Assembly (NCBI GenBank): GCA_965231815.1
Contig: OZ246890.1
Span: forward strand, 1,736,001-1,800,000
Direction of reading: 5' to 3'
Length of the DNA stretch: 64,000 nucleotides
DNA from: JAPPFW01 sp965231815
Lineage (GTDB): Bacteria > Actinomycetota > Acidimicrobiia > Spongiisociales > Spongiisociaceae
Under the pieces are notes generated by a model. The model ran no database searches, was not told where the DNA came from, and worked only from the letters and a program-made list of their open reading frames with translations. Made by a program: the position numbers and the translations under genes. Positions 26,933-38,663 of this stretch are shown one piece after another (position 1 is the first letter of the stretch; each line of letters opens with the position of its first letter).

Positions 26933-27037
26933 GTCCACAGGCGACGATCCAGGGTCTCGTCTAGCTCTCTGATCGGGAATGCCGCTCCACAGGCGACGGT
27001 CGTTTGTCTCGTGCAGGTCGGTGACCGGGAAGACCGC
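26933..27037. repeat. Two imperfect tandem 52-bp units inside the methyltransferase gene
   Basis: Units start at 26933 and 26985 with a 52-bp period and are identical at about 39 of 53 positions by my count. On the minus strand one encodes VFPVTDLHETNDRRLW and the other FPIRELDETLDRRLW, in two different frames, because 52 is not a multiple of three. Confidence 0.75.
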
Positions 27038-27038
27038 T

Positions 27039-30272
<3,234 letters not shown>

Positions 30273-30414
30273 CGCGATTCGATGCCTGATAAGAGGGTTG
30301 TCAACCTTTTCGGCCCATTTTCACGGGAGAGCCCTTCCAGAAGTGTCATGTGAATGCGATTAGCCCGATCTGATGCGAAGCAGAGGTGTAACGGCACTCG
30401 TTAGCTCGGATGGT

Positions 30415-32043
30415 TCATAGAAGTCGTAGCGCCACTTCCTTGGCTTCATCCATCGTCTCGACGAAATGATCCTCAGGCACCTCTCGAAGAACGTCCAAGG
30501 CCTGGAGGCTGGTGGCGGGTAGTCCCTCCAGGCCCATCACTATGCAACCGGTTCCCTCCGCTTGGGCGGTGTTTACGAGTCGTTCCACCACCAGCGCGGC
30601 GCTGTCGTCCATGTACACCGTCTTGGAGAAGTCGAGAATTACGACTTCGTGTTCCCGGATATCGAGGCCGACGGTCGTGATCAGCTTTCGAGATGAAGCC
30701 ACCGTGAAGGTTCCTCGAAGCGACACGAGACCTACCCTGGCGGAGAACGGATCCAGGTCATCGGTCCCACCGTCCAAACCGAGGAAAGTCATGTCCAGCA
30801 GCGGTACGGAGACCACGCTGTCCAACTCCAGCCGCTCGAACTGTCGAGCGCTGGTCATTGCCGCGGCGATGAGGCCGATGGCCACTGCGATCACCAAGTC
30901 GACGAACACCGTAAACCCCAGGGTGAGCATCATTACCACGAACTGTTCGCGCTGGATGTAACGGAACCGGGTGATGAACCGCCGATCCAGGATGTCGAAG
31001 CCTATTTTGATGAGGATTCCGGCCAGCACCGCGTGAGGAATCGTATCGACGTACCGGCCGAGACCGAGCACCAAGGCCAGCAGGATTGTGGCGCACAGGA
31101 CTCCCGATACGCGGCTACGACCCCCCGCCTGGATGTTGGCGACCGTTCCGGTGGTGGCCCCTGCACCCGGGACAGCTCCGATCAAGCCGGCCAGCACGTT
31201 GCCGAAGCCCACCCCGATCAACTCCCGGTTGGGATCATGGTTGTCATGGGTCATGGAATCGGCTATCAAAGCGGTCAGCAGACTGTTGATCGAGCCGATA
31301 AGGGCGATGGTGACCGCCGGCAACAGGGCATCCAGCAGTGTTCCCATGCTCAGGGCGGGGATCGTTATGCCGGGGAGTCCGGTTGGCACCTCACCGATTA
31401 CCGGGGCATCCCGCAGCCACACAATGCCTAGCGCAGTGCCGATCAGCAAGGCGGCCACGGTCGGTGGGAGTATCTTCCTGAGGCGGGAAGGCCAGAAGAT
31501 CCCGACCGCTACCGTTGCCGCGGCAAGCAGCAGGGCATCGAGGTTGATGTTGGCGAGCGCCTCCGGCCACCGTTGTATTGATGCGAGTGGACCCCCCAGC
31601 GCCACCGGAGTGCCGAGGAACGGCAGGCTTTGGACCAGAATGATGATCGCGCCCACCCCGGTGGTGAATCCCGAAACAACCGCGTACGGGGTGTAGGCGA
31701 CGAAGCTACCCAACCGAAGAGCGCCCAGCAGGATCTGTATGACTCCGGCCAGGGCCGCAATCGTCAAAGCCTCGGTTAGGGAGTCGGCGTAGCTGGTTAC
31801 CACCACCGACATGGCGACTGCCAGGGGCGCCGTCGGGCCGGATATCTGGGTCTTCGTTCCTCCGAAGACCGCGGCGAAGAATCCAACCGCTATCGCTCCG
31901 TACAGTCCTGCGATCGCGCCCAGCCCGGACGCCACGCCGAAGGCCAGCGACAGCGGCAGGGCGACAACGGCTGCGGTCAGGCCTCCGAAGGTGTCGTCGC
32001 GAAGCCGTGGGAGGTCGTATACCACACGCAAGACACTAGCCAC
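30415..32043 (-). CDS. SulP family anion transporter with STAS domain
   Basis: The protein has 10-12 hydrophobic segments with the SulP signatures (DTFGGLTAAVVALPLSLAFG, GLYGAIAVGFFAAVFGGTKT, GFGNVLAGLIGAVPGAGATT). A cytoplasmic STAS domain follows (about the last 110 residues: FTVASSRKLITTV, VILDFSKTVYMDDSAALVVE). SulP proteins carry sulphate, bicarbonate or other anions; which one cannot be read here. GTG 32043 (VASVLRVVYDLPRL) is chosen because the frame upstream to 32178 overlaps the divergent cofG start and lacks homology. It reads in the same direction as the methyltransferase, 142 bp upstream of it. Confidence 0.9.
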   Translation of the reverse strand: MASVLRVVYDLPRLRDDTFGGLTAAVVALPLSLAFGVASGLGAIAGLYGAIAVGFFAAVFGGTKTQISGPTAPLAVAMSVVVTSYADSLTEALTIAALAGVIQILLGALRLGSFVAYTPYAVVSGFTTGVGAIIILVQSLPFLGTPVALGGPLASIQRWPEALANINLDALLLAAATVAVGIFWPSRLRKILPPTVAALLIGTALGIVWLRDAPVIGEVPTGLPGITIPALSMGTLLDALLPAVTIALIGSINSLLTALIADSMTHDNHDPNRELIGVGFGNVLAGLIGAVPGAGATTGTVANIQAGGRSRVSGVLCATILLALVLGLGRYVDTIPHAVLAGILIKIGFDILDRRFITRFRYIQREQFVVMMLTLGFTVFVDLVIAVAIGLIAAAMTSARQFERLELDSVVSVPLLDMTFLGLDGGTDDLDPFSARVGLVSLRGTFTVASSRKLITTVGLDIREHEVVILDFSKTVYMDDSAALVVERLVNTAQAEGTGCIVMGLEGLPATSLQALDVLREVPEDHFVETMDEAKEVALRLL

Positions 32044-32151
32044 ACCACCAAGCGGATGCGCGCCTTTGGGCGTGACCCAACGGTGTCCGGGGGTGTGGCA
32101 GCCGCGGGGGTCGCTACCAACGCCTTCGTTGCTGGTAGATTCACGGTCTGT

Positions 32152-33291
32152 ATGGGTCATCCGCTTCCCGACCGGCAACTGGCAATCGATTATCTCGAGG
32201 GTTCTCGAGATCCGACGGCTCTATTCCTCCATGCCGGGCAACTCAGGGACGAGGGACGGGGACGCATCGTTACCTTCAGCCCCAAGGTATTCATTCCGGT
32301 AACCACGCTCTGCCGTGACACCTGCACCTACTGCACCTTCGCCAAACCACCCGGCGCCGGAGGTGAATACCTGACTCCGGATGACGTCCTGTCCATTGCC
32401 AAAGCCGGTGACGCCGCCGGATGTCGGGAGGCTTTGCTGACCCTGGGAGATCGACCGGAAGCCCGTTGGCCCCAGGCGAGAGAGTTCCTGGCGTCCCAGG
32501 GTCAAGCCACCACGATCGGATACGTGCAGGCGATGAGTGAGCTGATCGTGGGCGCCACCGGATTGTTTCCTCACGCCAACCCCGGGATCATGACCCACGC
32601 CGAGATGGCCGACCTCCGTTCTACCAACGTGTCGATGGGCTTGATGCTGGAGAACATCTCCCCCCGCCTCATGGAACCGGGCATGCCCCACCACAACTGC
32701 CCCGATAAGGATCCGGCGCTCAGGATGGAGGTCATCGAAACGGCCGGACGGCTCAACATACCGTTCACCACCGGCATACTGGTAGGCATAGGCGAGAGGA
32801 TCCCCGAGATCGTCGACAGCCTGCTTGCCTTGCGAGAAGCAGCCGATCGGTACGGCCACATCCAGGAGGTGATAGTCCAGAACTTTCGCGCCAAGGCGGA
32901 CACCAGGATGCGCCGCTCGGCGGAGCCGATTCCTGCTTGGTTCGCGATCGTTGTGGCCGTCGCTCGCTGGATCCTCGGACCTGAGATAAACCTCCAAGTA
33001 CCGCCCAACCTTACGGAGCGGTTTGAGATCTATCTCGATGCCGGCATCAATGACTGGGGCGGGGTCTCTCCACTCACCATCGATTGGGTTAACCCGGAAG
33101 CTCCCTGGCCCCACCTCGATGAGTTGCGGGGCCGGACCGAGGCGAGAGGTTTCAACTTGGTCCCGAGATTGCCGGTTTATCCGGAGTACATAGGTGAGCG
33201 ATGGATCGATCCCGGATTGCTCGGAATGGTTCATGACGCCGCCGACGACCACGGGTACGCTATGACTCGCCAGAGGGAAGGTATCAGATGA
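32152..33291 (+). CDS. cofG: 7,8-didemethyl-8-hydroxy-5-deazariboflavin synthase subunit CofG
   Basis: The 379-residue radical SAM enzyme has its cluster motif at C54, C58 and C61 (TTLCRDTCTYCTF). Other CofG marks are LTLGDRPEARWPQA, SMGLMLENISPRLM, FTTGILVGIGE and the C-terminal INDWGGVSPLTIDWVNPE. With CofH it makes the deazaflavin core (Fo) of coenzyme F420. ATG 32152 gives MGHPLPDRQLAIDYLEG; the frame upstream to 32056 overlaps the transporter start. Many actinobacteria fuse CofG and CofH as FbiC; here they are separate but overlap by 4 nt (ATGA). Confidence 0.93.
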   Translation: MGHPLPDRQLAIDYLEGSRDPTALFLHAGQLRDEGRGRIVTFSPKVFIPVTTLCRDTCTYCTFAKPPGAGGEYLTPDDVLSIAKAGDAAGCREALLTLGDRPEARWPQAREFLASQGQATTIGYVQAMSELIVGATGLFPHANPGIMTHAEMADLRSTNVSMGLMLENISPRLMEPGMPHHNCPDKDPALRMEVIETAGRLNIPFTTGILVGIGERIPEIVDSLLALREAADRYGHIQEVIVQNFRAKADTRMRRSAEPIPAWFAIVVAVARWILGPEINLQVPPNLTERFEIYLDAGINDWGGVSPLTIDWVNPEAPWPHLDELRGRTEARGFNLVPRLPVYPEYIGERWIDPGLLGMVHDAADDHGYAMTRQREGIR

Positions 33292-35177
33292 TCCAAGACA
33301 CGATCCGGAACATCACGTTTCTCAGGGTGCGACCTACTTCGGTCGTCACCGAGGCGTTGTCGTCAACCAGGCGAACCGAAGGTACCACCGCCTTGGAGAT
33401 AAACCCGCCGTCACCGGAATCGGCCGAGGCGTGCCTAGCCGGAGGCGTTCTGCCGATATACGTGCGGGATGCCTCACCCGGAGCCGCGGCCTGGGTCTTG
33501 GAGCCGAAAGAAGCTTTGGATCTGTCCGAGACCGGTATTCCCGGATGGCGGATGTCGATCATGCATACGGATGATCGGGCGGCGGTGATCGATGCTCTGG
33601 CCCGAACCGAGGCGGCCTTCCTTCGAACCGGACGGAGCCGGGTAACCGAAGCTGCAAATATATGCATGCTGCCGTCCCTCAACGCCAGGGTATCCGTATT
33701 CGTGGACACGGTTGGCGACGCGCTGGTCGCTATAGCGTCGGGAGCGACGGATCTGCTGCTGCGCGACTGGGACTCCGAACGGATAGGCGAACTCCGAGAT
33801 GGTCTTGACCAATCCCTGATAGAGCGGACGGCGGTTCCGGGCCATGTACCGGTCGACGATGCTCGCGACAGCTTCTCCCGCGCTCTGTTCAAGGCCTACC
33901 TGAACTTGGCGGACAGTTCAGGATATGCCCGACCCCGCTATTCCTGGGCTCCCGGAGCATCTATCGAGCCGCCCCTCAATCCTCACCGCATCTCCGCTGC
34001 GTGGCCCGATGCGTTGTGGGCATCCGGGTCGGAAGCGGGCCTGGCGGGAGCGTCGAAGCCGGTTCGGGACGTGATCGAGGCGTCCCTCGACGGCGTCCCT
34101 CCCTCGGTGGAGGAGACGACGTTGCTGCTTTCATCCAGAGGCGCCGACGTGGAGGCCATCGCATTTGTGGCTGACGCGCTTAGAAAGGAACGGGTGGGAG
34201 ATGAAGTCACATATGTGATAAATCGCAATATCAACTACACCAACGTGTGCTATTTCCGATGCGGGTTCTGTGCTTTCTCGAAGGGTCCGCGGAGTCTCAA
34301 CCTGCGGGGAGATCCGTACCTTATGAGCATCGAGGAGGTTGTGAACCGAACTACCGAGGCAGCCGAGCGTGGAGCTACCGAGGTTTGCCTCCAGGGGGGA
34401 ATCCATCCTCGCTTCACCGGCCAGTTTTATGTGGATGTTCTGTCATCGATCAAGGAGGCGGTACCGGCGATTCACGTTCACGGGTTTACCCCGCTGGAAG
34501 TCTGGCAGGGCGCCGAAACGCTGGGCATGACGGTCAGGTCCTTCTTGGAGATGTTGAAGGAGGCCGGTCTCGGGACCCTGCCCGGCACTGCCGCCGAGAT
34601 CCTCGATGACCGCGTTCGCAAGCACCTTTGCCCGGACAAGATCAGGACATCCCAGTGGGCGGAGGTGATGCTCGTAGCGCACGATCTCGGCCTGAGGTCC
34701 ACCTCCACGATCATGTTCGGACACATCGACGATCCGACGGCGTGGGCCAACCATCTTGAGGTCCTCCGCCGGATCCAGCGCCGGACCGGCGGCTTTACCG
34801 AACTGGTCCCGCTTCCGTTCGTGCACATGGCCGCCCCGATCTACCTGAAGGGTCGGGCAAGACCCGGTCCGACTTGGGACGAAGTGGTTCTGGTGCACGC
34901 GGTGGCCCGAATAGCGCTTGACGGGTTGATCCCCAACATACAGGCTTCGTGGGTGAAGCTAGGTCTCGACGGCGCCGCTCGGTTGCTCGATGCCGGTTGC
35001 AACGACTTCGGGGGCACCTTGATGAACGAGACGATCTCGCGAGCGGCGGGCGCTTCGCACGGCCAAGAGATGAGAGCTGCCGACTTCGAAGCGGCCATCA
35101 CCCGCATCAACCGTATTCCCCGCCGACGCTCCACCTTGTATGAGCTTCTCGACGAGGCGCCGCAACCGATTTCCTGA
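33288..35177 (+). CDS. cofH: CofH (F420 core synthase subunit) with a 250-residue N-terminal extension
   Basis: Residues from about 255 to 629 are a normal CofH: VGDEVTYVINRNINYTNVCY, radical SAM cysteines C321, C325, C328 (CYFRCGFC), EVCLQGGIHP, and LMNETISRAAGASHG near the end. The first 250 residues are not part of any CofH or FbiC I know. They contain repeated hydrophobic beta-like stretches (RVSVFVDTVGDALVAIASGA) and no cysteine cluster. The protein is expected to join tyrosine-derived 4-hydroxybenzyl to the diaminouracil, followed by CofG closure. The start overlaps cofG, so the extension is translated with the enzyme. Confidence 0.9.
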   Translation: MIQDTIRNITFLRVRPTSVVTEALSSTRRTEGTTALEINPPSPESAEACLAGGVLPIYVRDASPGAAAWVLEPKEALDLSETGIPGWRMSIMHTDDRAAVIDALARTEAAFLRTGRSRVTEAANICMLPSLNARVSVFVDTVGDALVAIASGATDLLLRDWDSERIGELRDGLDQSLIERTAVPGHVPVDDARDSFSRALFKAYLNLADSSGYARPRYSWAPGASIEPPLNPHRISAAWPDALWASGSEAGLAGASKPVRDVIEASLDGVPPSVEETTLLLSSRGADVEAIAFVADALRKERVGDEVTYVINRNINYTNVCYFRCGFCAFSKGPRSLNLRGDPYLMSIEEVVNRTTEAAERGATEVCLQGGIHPRFTGQFYVDVLSSIKEAVPAIHVHGFTPLEVWQGAETLGMTVRSFLEMLKEAGLGTLPGTAAEILDDRVRKHLCPDKIRTSQWAEVMLVAHDLGLRSTSTIMFGHIDDPTAWANHLEVLRRIQRRTGGFTELVPLPFVHMAAPIYLKGRARPGPTWDEVVLVHAVARIALDGLIPNIQASWVKLGLDGAARLLDAGCNDFGGTLMNETISRAAGASHGQEMRAADFEAAITRINRIPRRRSTLYELLDEAPQPIS

Positions 35178-35183
35178 TGGCGC

Positions 35184-35218
35184 GGTTTCCGCCGCCGGAC
35201 GGCCCGCCGCCGGAAACC
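35184..35218 (+). terminator. Possible hairpin after cofH
   Basis: GGTTTCC (35184-35190) and GGAAACC (35212-35218) flank a very GC-rich loop seven bases after the cofH stop. No T-run follows, so intrinsic termination is doubtful. Confidence 0.3.
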
Positions 35219-35360
35219 AACCTCGAGTTGTTGTGGCCATCCCCGCATCATCCAAACCGGGTGTGACGGGTCCAGTCCTGGCGGGGCGGCCAATCCGGTA
35301 CTCGTCTATCCCCGACAACTCCGGGACTGCCGGCGATAGGAGAGAGATTGGAGGAACTGG

Positions 35361-36056
35361 ATGAGGATCGCCGTCATAACCCTGTTTCCGGAGTTTTTCG
35401 ACGGCCCGATCGGCGTCGGCACGGTGGCGAAAGCAGTGCGGTCGGGAGTGCTGAAGCTTGAGTTGGTGAACCTGCGCGACTTCGGAAAAGGTGACTATCG
35501 CCAGGTTGATGACGCTCCCTTCGGGGGCGGGGCAGGGATGGTCCTGATGGCCGGTCCCTTGACCCGAGCAATCGAAGGGCGCGAGGACTCGCACCGGGTT
35601 CTCCTCACACCGGCAGGTCAACCACTTTCCCAGTCGTCGCTTGATCGGTGGGCCGAACTGGACTCGCTTACCCTGGTGTGTGGACGCTACGAAGGAGTGG
35701 ATGAGCGATTCGCCGAGGCATCCGTCGATGAGGAAGCCTCGCTCGGTGACTACGTCTTGGCCGGGGGAGAGGTAGCGGCCCTCGCCGTAATCGAAGGAGT
35801 TGCCCGCCTGCTCCCCGGTGTTCTCGGGAACCCGCATTCGGCACGATTCGAGTCCTTCCGGGACGGGCTGCTCGAAGAACCGCAATACACCAGACCGGCG
35901 GTGTTCCATGGCCGCCACGTTCCGCCGGTGCTTCTCTCCGGGGACCATGCTCGGATTGCCGAGTGGCGCGCCGCTCAGCGTTCGAAGCGGACCGCCGCGC
36001 GGAGGCCCGATCTCTTTGAACGGGCGATGCCGGATCGGGACGAAGAGGGTTCGTAA
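35361..36056 (+). CDS. trmD: tRNA (guanine-N1)-methyltransferase TrmD
   Basis: The 231-residue SPOUT enzyme has MRIAVITLFPEFFDGP, DDAPFGGGAGMVLM, the trefoil-knot AdoMet site LVCGRYEGVDERF and SLGDYVLAGGE, and LLEEPQYTRPAVF. It methylates G37 of tRNA to prevent frameshifting. A GGAGG lies 8 nt upstream of the ATG. It resumes the translation cluster interrupted after rimM. Confidence 0.96.
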   Translation: MRIAVITLFPEFFDGPIGVGTVAKAVRSGVLKLELVNLRDFGKGDYRQVDDAPFGGGAGMVLMAGPLTRAIEGREDSHRVLLTPAGQPLSQSSLDRWAELDSLTLVCGRYEGVDERFAEASVDEEASLGDYVLAGGEVAALAVIEGVARLLPGVLGNPHSARFESFRDGLLEEPQYTRPAVFHGRHVPPVLLSGDHARIAEWRAAQRSKRTAARRPDLFERAMPDRDEEGS

Positions 36057-36274
36057 GGATTGACGCGGCGCGCTAGAGTGGTTCCGCTACGGACTGGTCC
36101 GAAGCGTTCCCTACCAGCCCTCCAGGGGAAGTAAAGCCCTATCCGGTCCGGTGATTGACGGCCGCAGGCCACATCGCCCGGACAGCAGGTTAACCTTGCT
36201 ATCGTTTCGGGTTCCCGTCCGGATGGCCGGCTTGCGGGTGTTGGAACCAGGATCACGATCGTGAGGAGATCTCG

Positions 36275-36616
36275 ATGAATGACCTGCAGTATGTAGAAAG
36301 CGCTCACCTCCGTGATGACGTACCCGATTTCCGTCCCGGCGATACGGTACGGGTTCACGTTCGGGTAGTGGAAGGAGGTAGGGAGCGGATCCAGATCTTC
36401 GAGGGAGTGGTAATCGCCCGAGATGGTGGGGGACTGTCCGAAACGTTTACGGTACGCAAGATGAGTTTCGGGATCGGGGTTGAGCGCGTATTTCCCGTTC
36501 ACGCGCCCATAATCCAGCAGATCGAGGTTGTGCGACGCGGGAAGGTTCGAGGCGCGAAGCTCTACTATCTGCGCGGACGGGTCGGAAAAGCCGCCCGTAT
36601 CCGAGAGCGTCGCTAG
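36275..36616 (+). CDS. rplS: 50S ribosomal protein L19
   Basis: The 113-residue protein is a typical L19: PDFRPGDTVRVHVRVVEGGR, IQIFEGVVIARDGGG, TFTVRKMSFGIGVERVFP, and LYYLRGRVGKAARIRERR. The GAGGAGA ribosome site precedes ATG 36275. Its TAG stop is the TAG of a CTAG target site into which a family A MITE has inserted; the target duplication preserved the stop. Confidence 0.97.
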   Translation: MNDLQYVESAHLRDDVPDFRPGDTVRVHVRVVEGGRERIQIFEGVVIARDGGGLSETFTVRKMSFGIGVERVFPVHAPIIQQIEVVRRGKVRGAKLYYLRGRVGKAARIRERR

Positions 36617-36730
36617 GAGGGTGCTGAGAAACCCCGTACAAAGGGGTTCACCCGCTAACCCGCAACTCTCTGACCAGGCGGTTTGCCAACCACCGAACCC
36701 CGTAGGATTCGTTTTTAAGGACCCTCCTAG
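36613..36730. mobile_element. MITE family A, copy 3
   Basis: 118 bp from CTAG to CTAG with ends GAGGGTGCTGAGAAACC and, inverted, GAGGGTCCTTAAAAACG. The left CTAG overlaps the rplS stop codon. A decayed second copy follows at 36744. Confidence 0.8.
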
Positions 36731-36743
36731 GAGAGTTACTGTC

Positions 36744-36838
36744 CTAGGAGGGTTCGCAGTTCTGGCTAGCCCTGTGGTAGACGCTCGGTGTGCAGCACGC
36801 GAACCTCTTTGTAGGGGCGTTTTCGACATTTTCCTCGA
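36744..36838. mobile_element. Decayed family A element in tandem with copy 3
   Basis: Begins CTAGGAGGGTTC and ends near GAACCTCTTTGTAGGGGCGTT, the degenerate complement of the family A left end (AACCCCTTTGTACGGGGTTT), in the opposite orientation. It separates rplS from lepB. Confidence 0.5.
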
Positions 36839-36859
36839 AAGAACCGGGACCGGAGCCTT

Positions 36860-37579
36860 ATGCCAGATCGCAGGAAGGTTCTTGTGACCGGCATGATCGG
36901 TAGCGAAGTCGTTGACGAACCTCAAACCTCCGATATCGAGGGTGTGGAGTCAGGCACATACCACCCCGGTAGCCGGCCCGATGGCCGCCCCGGCTTGTGG
37001 AGGACGAACCTGCGGGAGTTCTTTGGTGTCATTGCGTTTACCTTGGTGTTGGCGGTCCTTATCAAGACTTTCCTCGTACAGGCCTTTTTCATCCCTTCTC
37101 CATCCATGCTCCCCACCCTCGATATCGATGACCGGGTGCTGGTAAGCAAGATCGCATACAGTTTCAACGGACCGAAAACGGGCGACGTGATCGTATTCGA
37201 CTCTCCTTTCGTGCCCGAACCTCCCCGGACAACACTGTGGGAGCGGGGTGTGCGTAACGTTCTCGAGGCGGTCGGGGTTGGAACTTCGACGGTGGAGGAC
37301 CTGATCAAGCGGGTGGTAGCGGTGGGGGGTGACCGCTTGGAAATACGTAACAATCGGGTCTTGGTCAACGGTGTGGCGCTGGATGAGCCGTATCTGGTGG
37401 CCGGGTACCGCATGAGGGACGTCGCTCCTTTCTATGTGCCGGACGGGCATGTGTGGGTGATGGGTGACAACCGCGACAACAGCCAGGACAGTCGCCGGTT
37501 CGGGGCCATTCCGGTGGAGGATGTGGTCGGGAGGGCTTTCGTGCGTATCTGGCCCCCCTCTCGCTGGGACGCGCTGTGA
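36860..37579 (+). CDS. lepB: Signal peptidase I
   Basis: The 239-residue membrane protease has one N-terminal transmembrane helix (FFGVIAFTLVLAVLIKTFLV), the catalytic serine in IPSPSMLPTLDIDD, the general-base lysine in IKRVVAVGGDRLE, and the box VMGDNRDNSQDSRRFG. It cleaves signal peptides on the outer face of the membrane. The ATG at 36893 is an alternative start. Conserved position after rplS. Confidence 0.95.
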   Translation: MPDRRKVLVTGMIGSEVVDEPQTSDIEGVESGTYHPGSRPDGRPGLWRTNLREFFGVIAFTLVLAVLIKTFLVQAFFIPSPSMLPTLDIDDRVLVSKIAYSFNGPKTGDVIVFDSPFVPEPPRTTLWERGVRNVLEAVGVGTSTVEDLIKRVVAVGGDRLEIRNNRVLVNGVALDEPYLVAGYRMRDVAPFYVPDGHVWVMGDNRDNSQDSRRFGAIPVEDVVGRAFVRIWPPSRWDAL

Positions 37580-37595
37580 CGAGCACCGGAGGTCG

Positions 37596-37806
37596 TTAGC
37601 CCTGATTATTCAGGTTTCCCACACACCGAGGCATGTAACGCCTGTTCGACCCGAGTATCGGGTATAAACCCGCCGTTCACCCGACAGGTGGATCTCCACA
37701 CCGGACCGAAACGGGAAACGCCGATAGCTGTACTGCCTGGTCAGGGCGCGAATCTGGTCTTCTCCACTCATCCTCCAAACCCCCATCCATGAATAATCGG
37801 GGTTAG
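37596..37806. mobile_element. MITE family B, copy 2
   Basis: 211 bp including the target duplication TTAG at both ends. Inner ends CCCTGATTATTC and, inverted, CCCCGATTATTC. It is nearly identical to copy 3 at 45698, which suggests recent movement. It lies 16 bp after lepB. Confidence 0.85.
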
Positions 37807-37849
37807 CCTTCGACAGTGACCGCGGTCGGTCTGTTGACCACCGGGAGAG

Positions 37850-38260
37850 ATGGTGATGTCACATCTACCTGATACTTTGTTTGCTGCAAAGCAAGGGAAA
37901 GGGCGCCTAACCATGGTTGAGGATCGATCAACCGGCCACCGCAGAAGACTCGGTGAGTTCGGCGAGTCGATGGCCGCATCATTCCTACGACGTAGCGGGG
38001 TGAGGATCATCGGGCGTAACGTGGCGGTCGGTCGCGGTGAGATCGATCTGGTGGCCGAGGACGGAGACGGACGTTTCGTGGTCGAAGTCAAGGCAGGAAT
38101 GAGGATGGACTCCGATCATCCCCGCTGGAACTTCACCCACGCCAAGGCCAGGCAGGTATCCCGACTCGCTCGATCGTTCGGGGTGGGACGCGTGGATCTA
38201 GTTACGGTCGTGGTAGGCGCCGACGGGGTAGATATCGAGTGGCACCGGCGGGTTGCCTGA
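37850..38260 (+). CDS. yraN: YraN/UPF0102 family endonuclease-like protein
   Basis: The 136-residue protein has the UPF0102 pattern: GEFGESMAASFLRRSG, IIGRNVAVGRGEIDLVAEDG and FVVEVKAGMR. It is a small PD-(D/E)XK fold of uncertain function that often lies near comM-dprA. The ATG at 37856, with GGGAGA at good spacing, is an equally likely start. Its 3-prime end overlaps the convergent zinc-ribbon gene by 63 nt. Confidence 0.88.
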   Translation: MVMSHLPDTLFAAKQGKGRLTMVEDRSTGHRRRLGEFGESMAASFLRRSGVRIIGRNVAVGRGEIDLVAEDGDGRFVVEVKAGMRMDSDHPRWNFTHAKARQVSRLARSFGVGRVDLVTVVVGADGVDIEWHRRVA

Positions 38261-38449
38261 ATCCCTCCCTCTGCCCCGGATCCTCCGCTGCTCCTTGTAC
38301 CAGCATCCGTGGTGCCAATGACGGCGGAGATCCGGATCGTCCTCCGGAATAACCACCAGATGGAAGGCGCCGACCTCTATGTCCCGACCGCACCCGGGAC
38401 ATAGGTACGCCTTGGCGGCTGACCGAGGCTGGACGTGGCGGATAGTCAA
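38198..38449 (-). CDS. Small zinc-ribbon protein
   Basis: The 83-residue protein contains AYLCPGCGRDIEVGAFHLVV and DLRRHWHHGCWYKEQRR, a CxxC...HWHxxC metal site. Similar short proteins of unknown function are common in actinobacteria. The TTG at 38449 overlaps the stop of the upstream 37-residue gene (TTGA), which points to coupling; GTG 38467 is an alternative. The 3-prime end overlaps yraN on the other strand. Confidence 0.65.
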   Translation of the reverse strand: MTIRHVQPRSAAKAYLCPGCGRDIEVGAFHLVVIPEDDPDLRRHWHHGCWYKEQRRIRGRGRDSGNPPVPLDIYPVGAYHDRN

Positions 38450-38559
38450 CCGCCCAAAAAAGCCCACAGAACCAAACCGAGTGTGAGTGCCAGTGCGCCG
38501 ACCATGGCCATCAGGTCAGCGGTGCGGCGCTCGTGTTTGCGGAACGGATTGAAACCCAT
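38446..38559 (-). CDS. 37-residue single-pass membrane protein
   Basis: ATG 38559 encodes MGFNPFRKHERRTADLMAMV then GALALTLGLVLWAFLGG: a basic head and one transmembrane helix. Short proteins starting MGFNP-R are found in actinobacteria. It overlaps the zinc-ribbon gene by TTGA, so both probably act together. Function unknown. Confidence 0.6.
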   Translation of the reverse strand: MGFNPFRKHERRTADLMAMVGALALTLGLVLWAFLGG

Positions 38560-38663
38560 GGTCCCATGCTATCCGGGTTGGAGGGCTGCTGTCTCGTTAC
38601 CGGTAGGCCTACGGGTATCTTAGATAGCTATAACTGTCACTATCATCTTATATATTGATTGGC

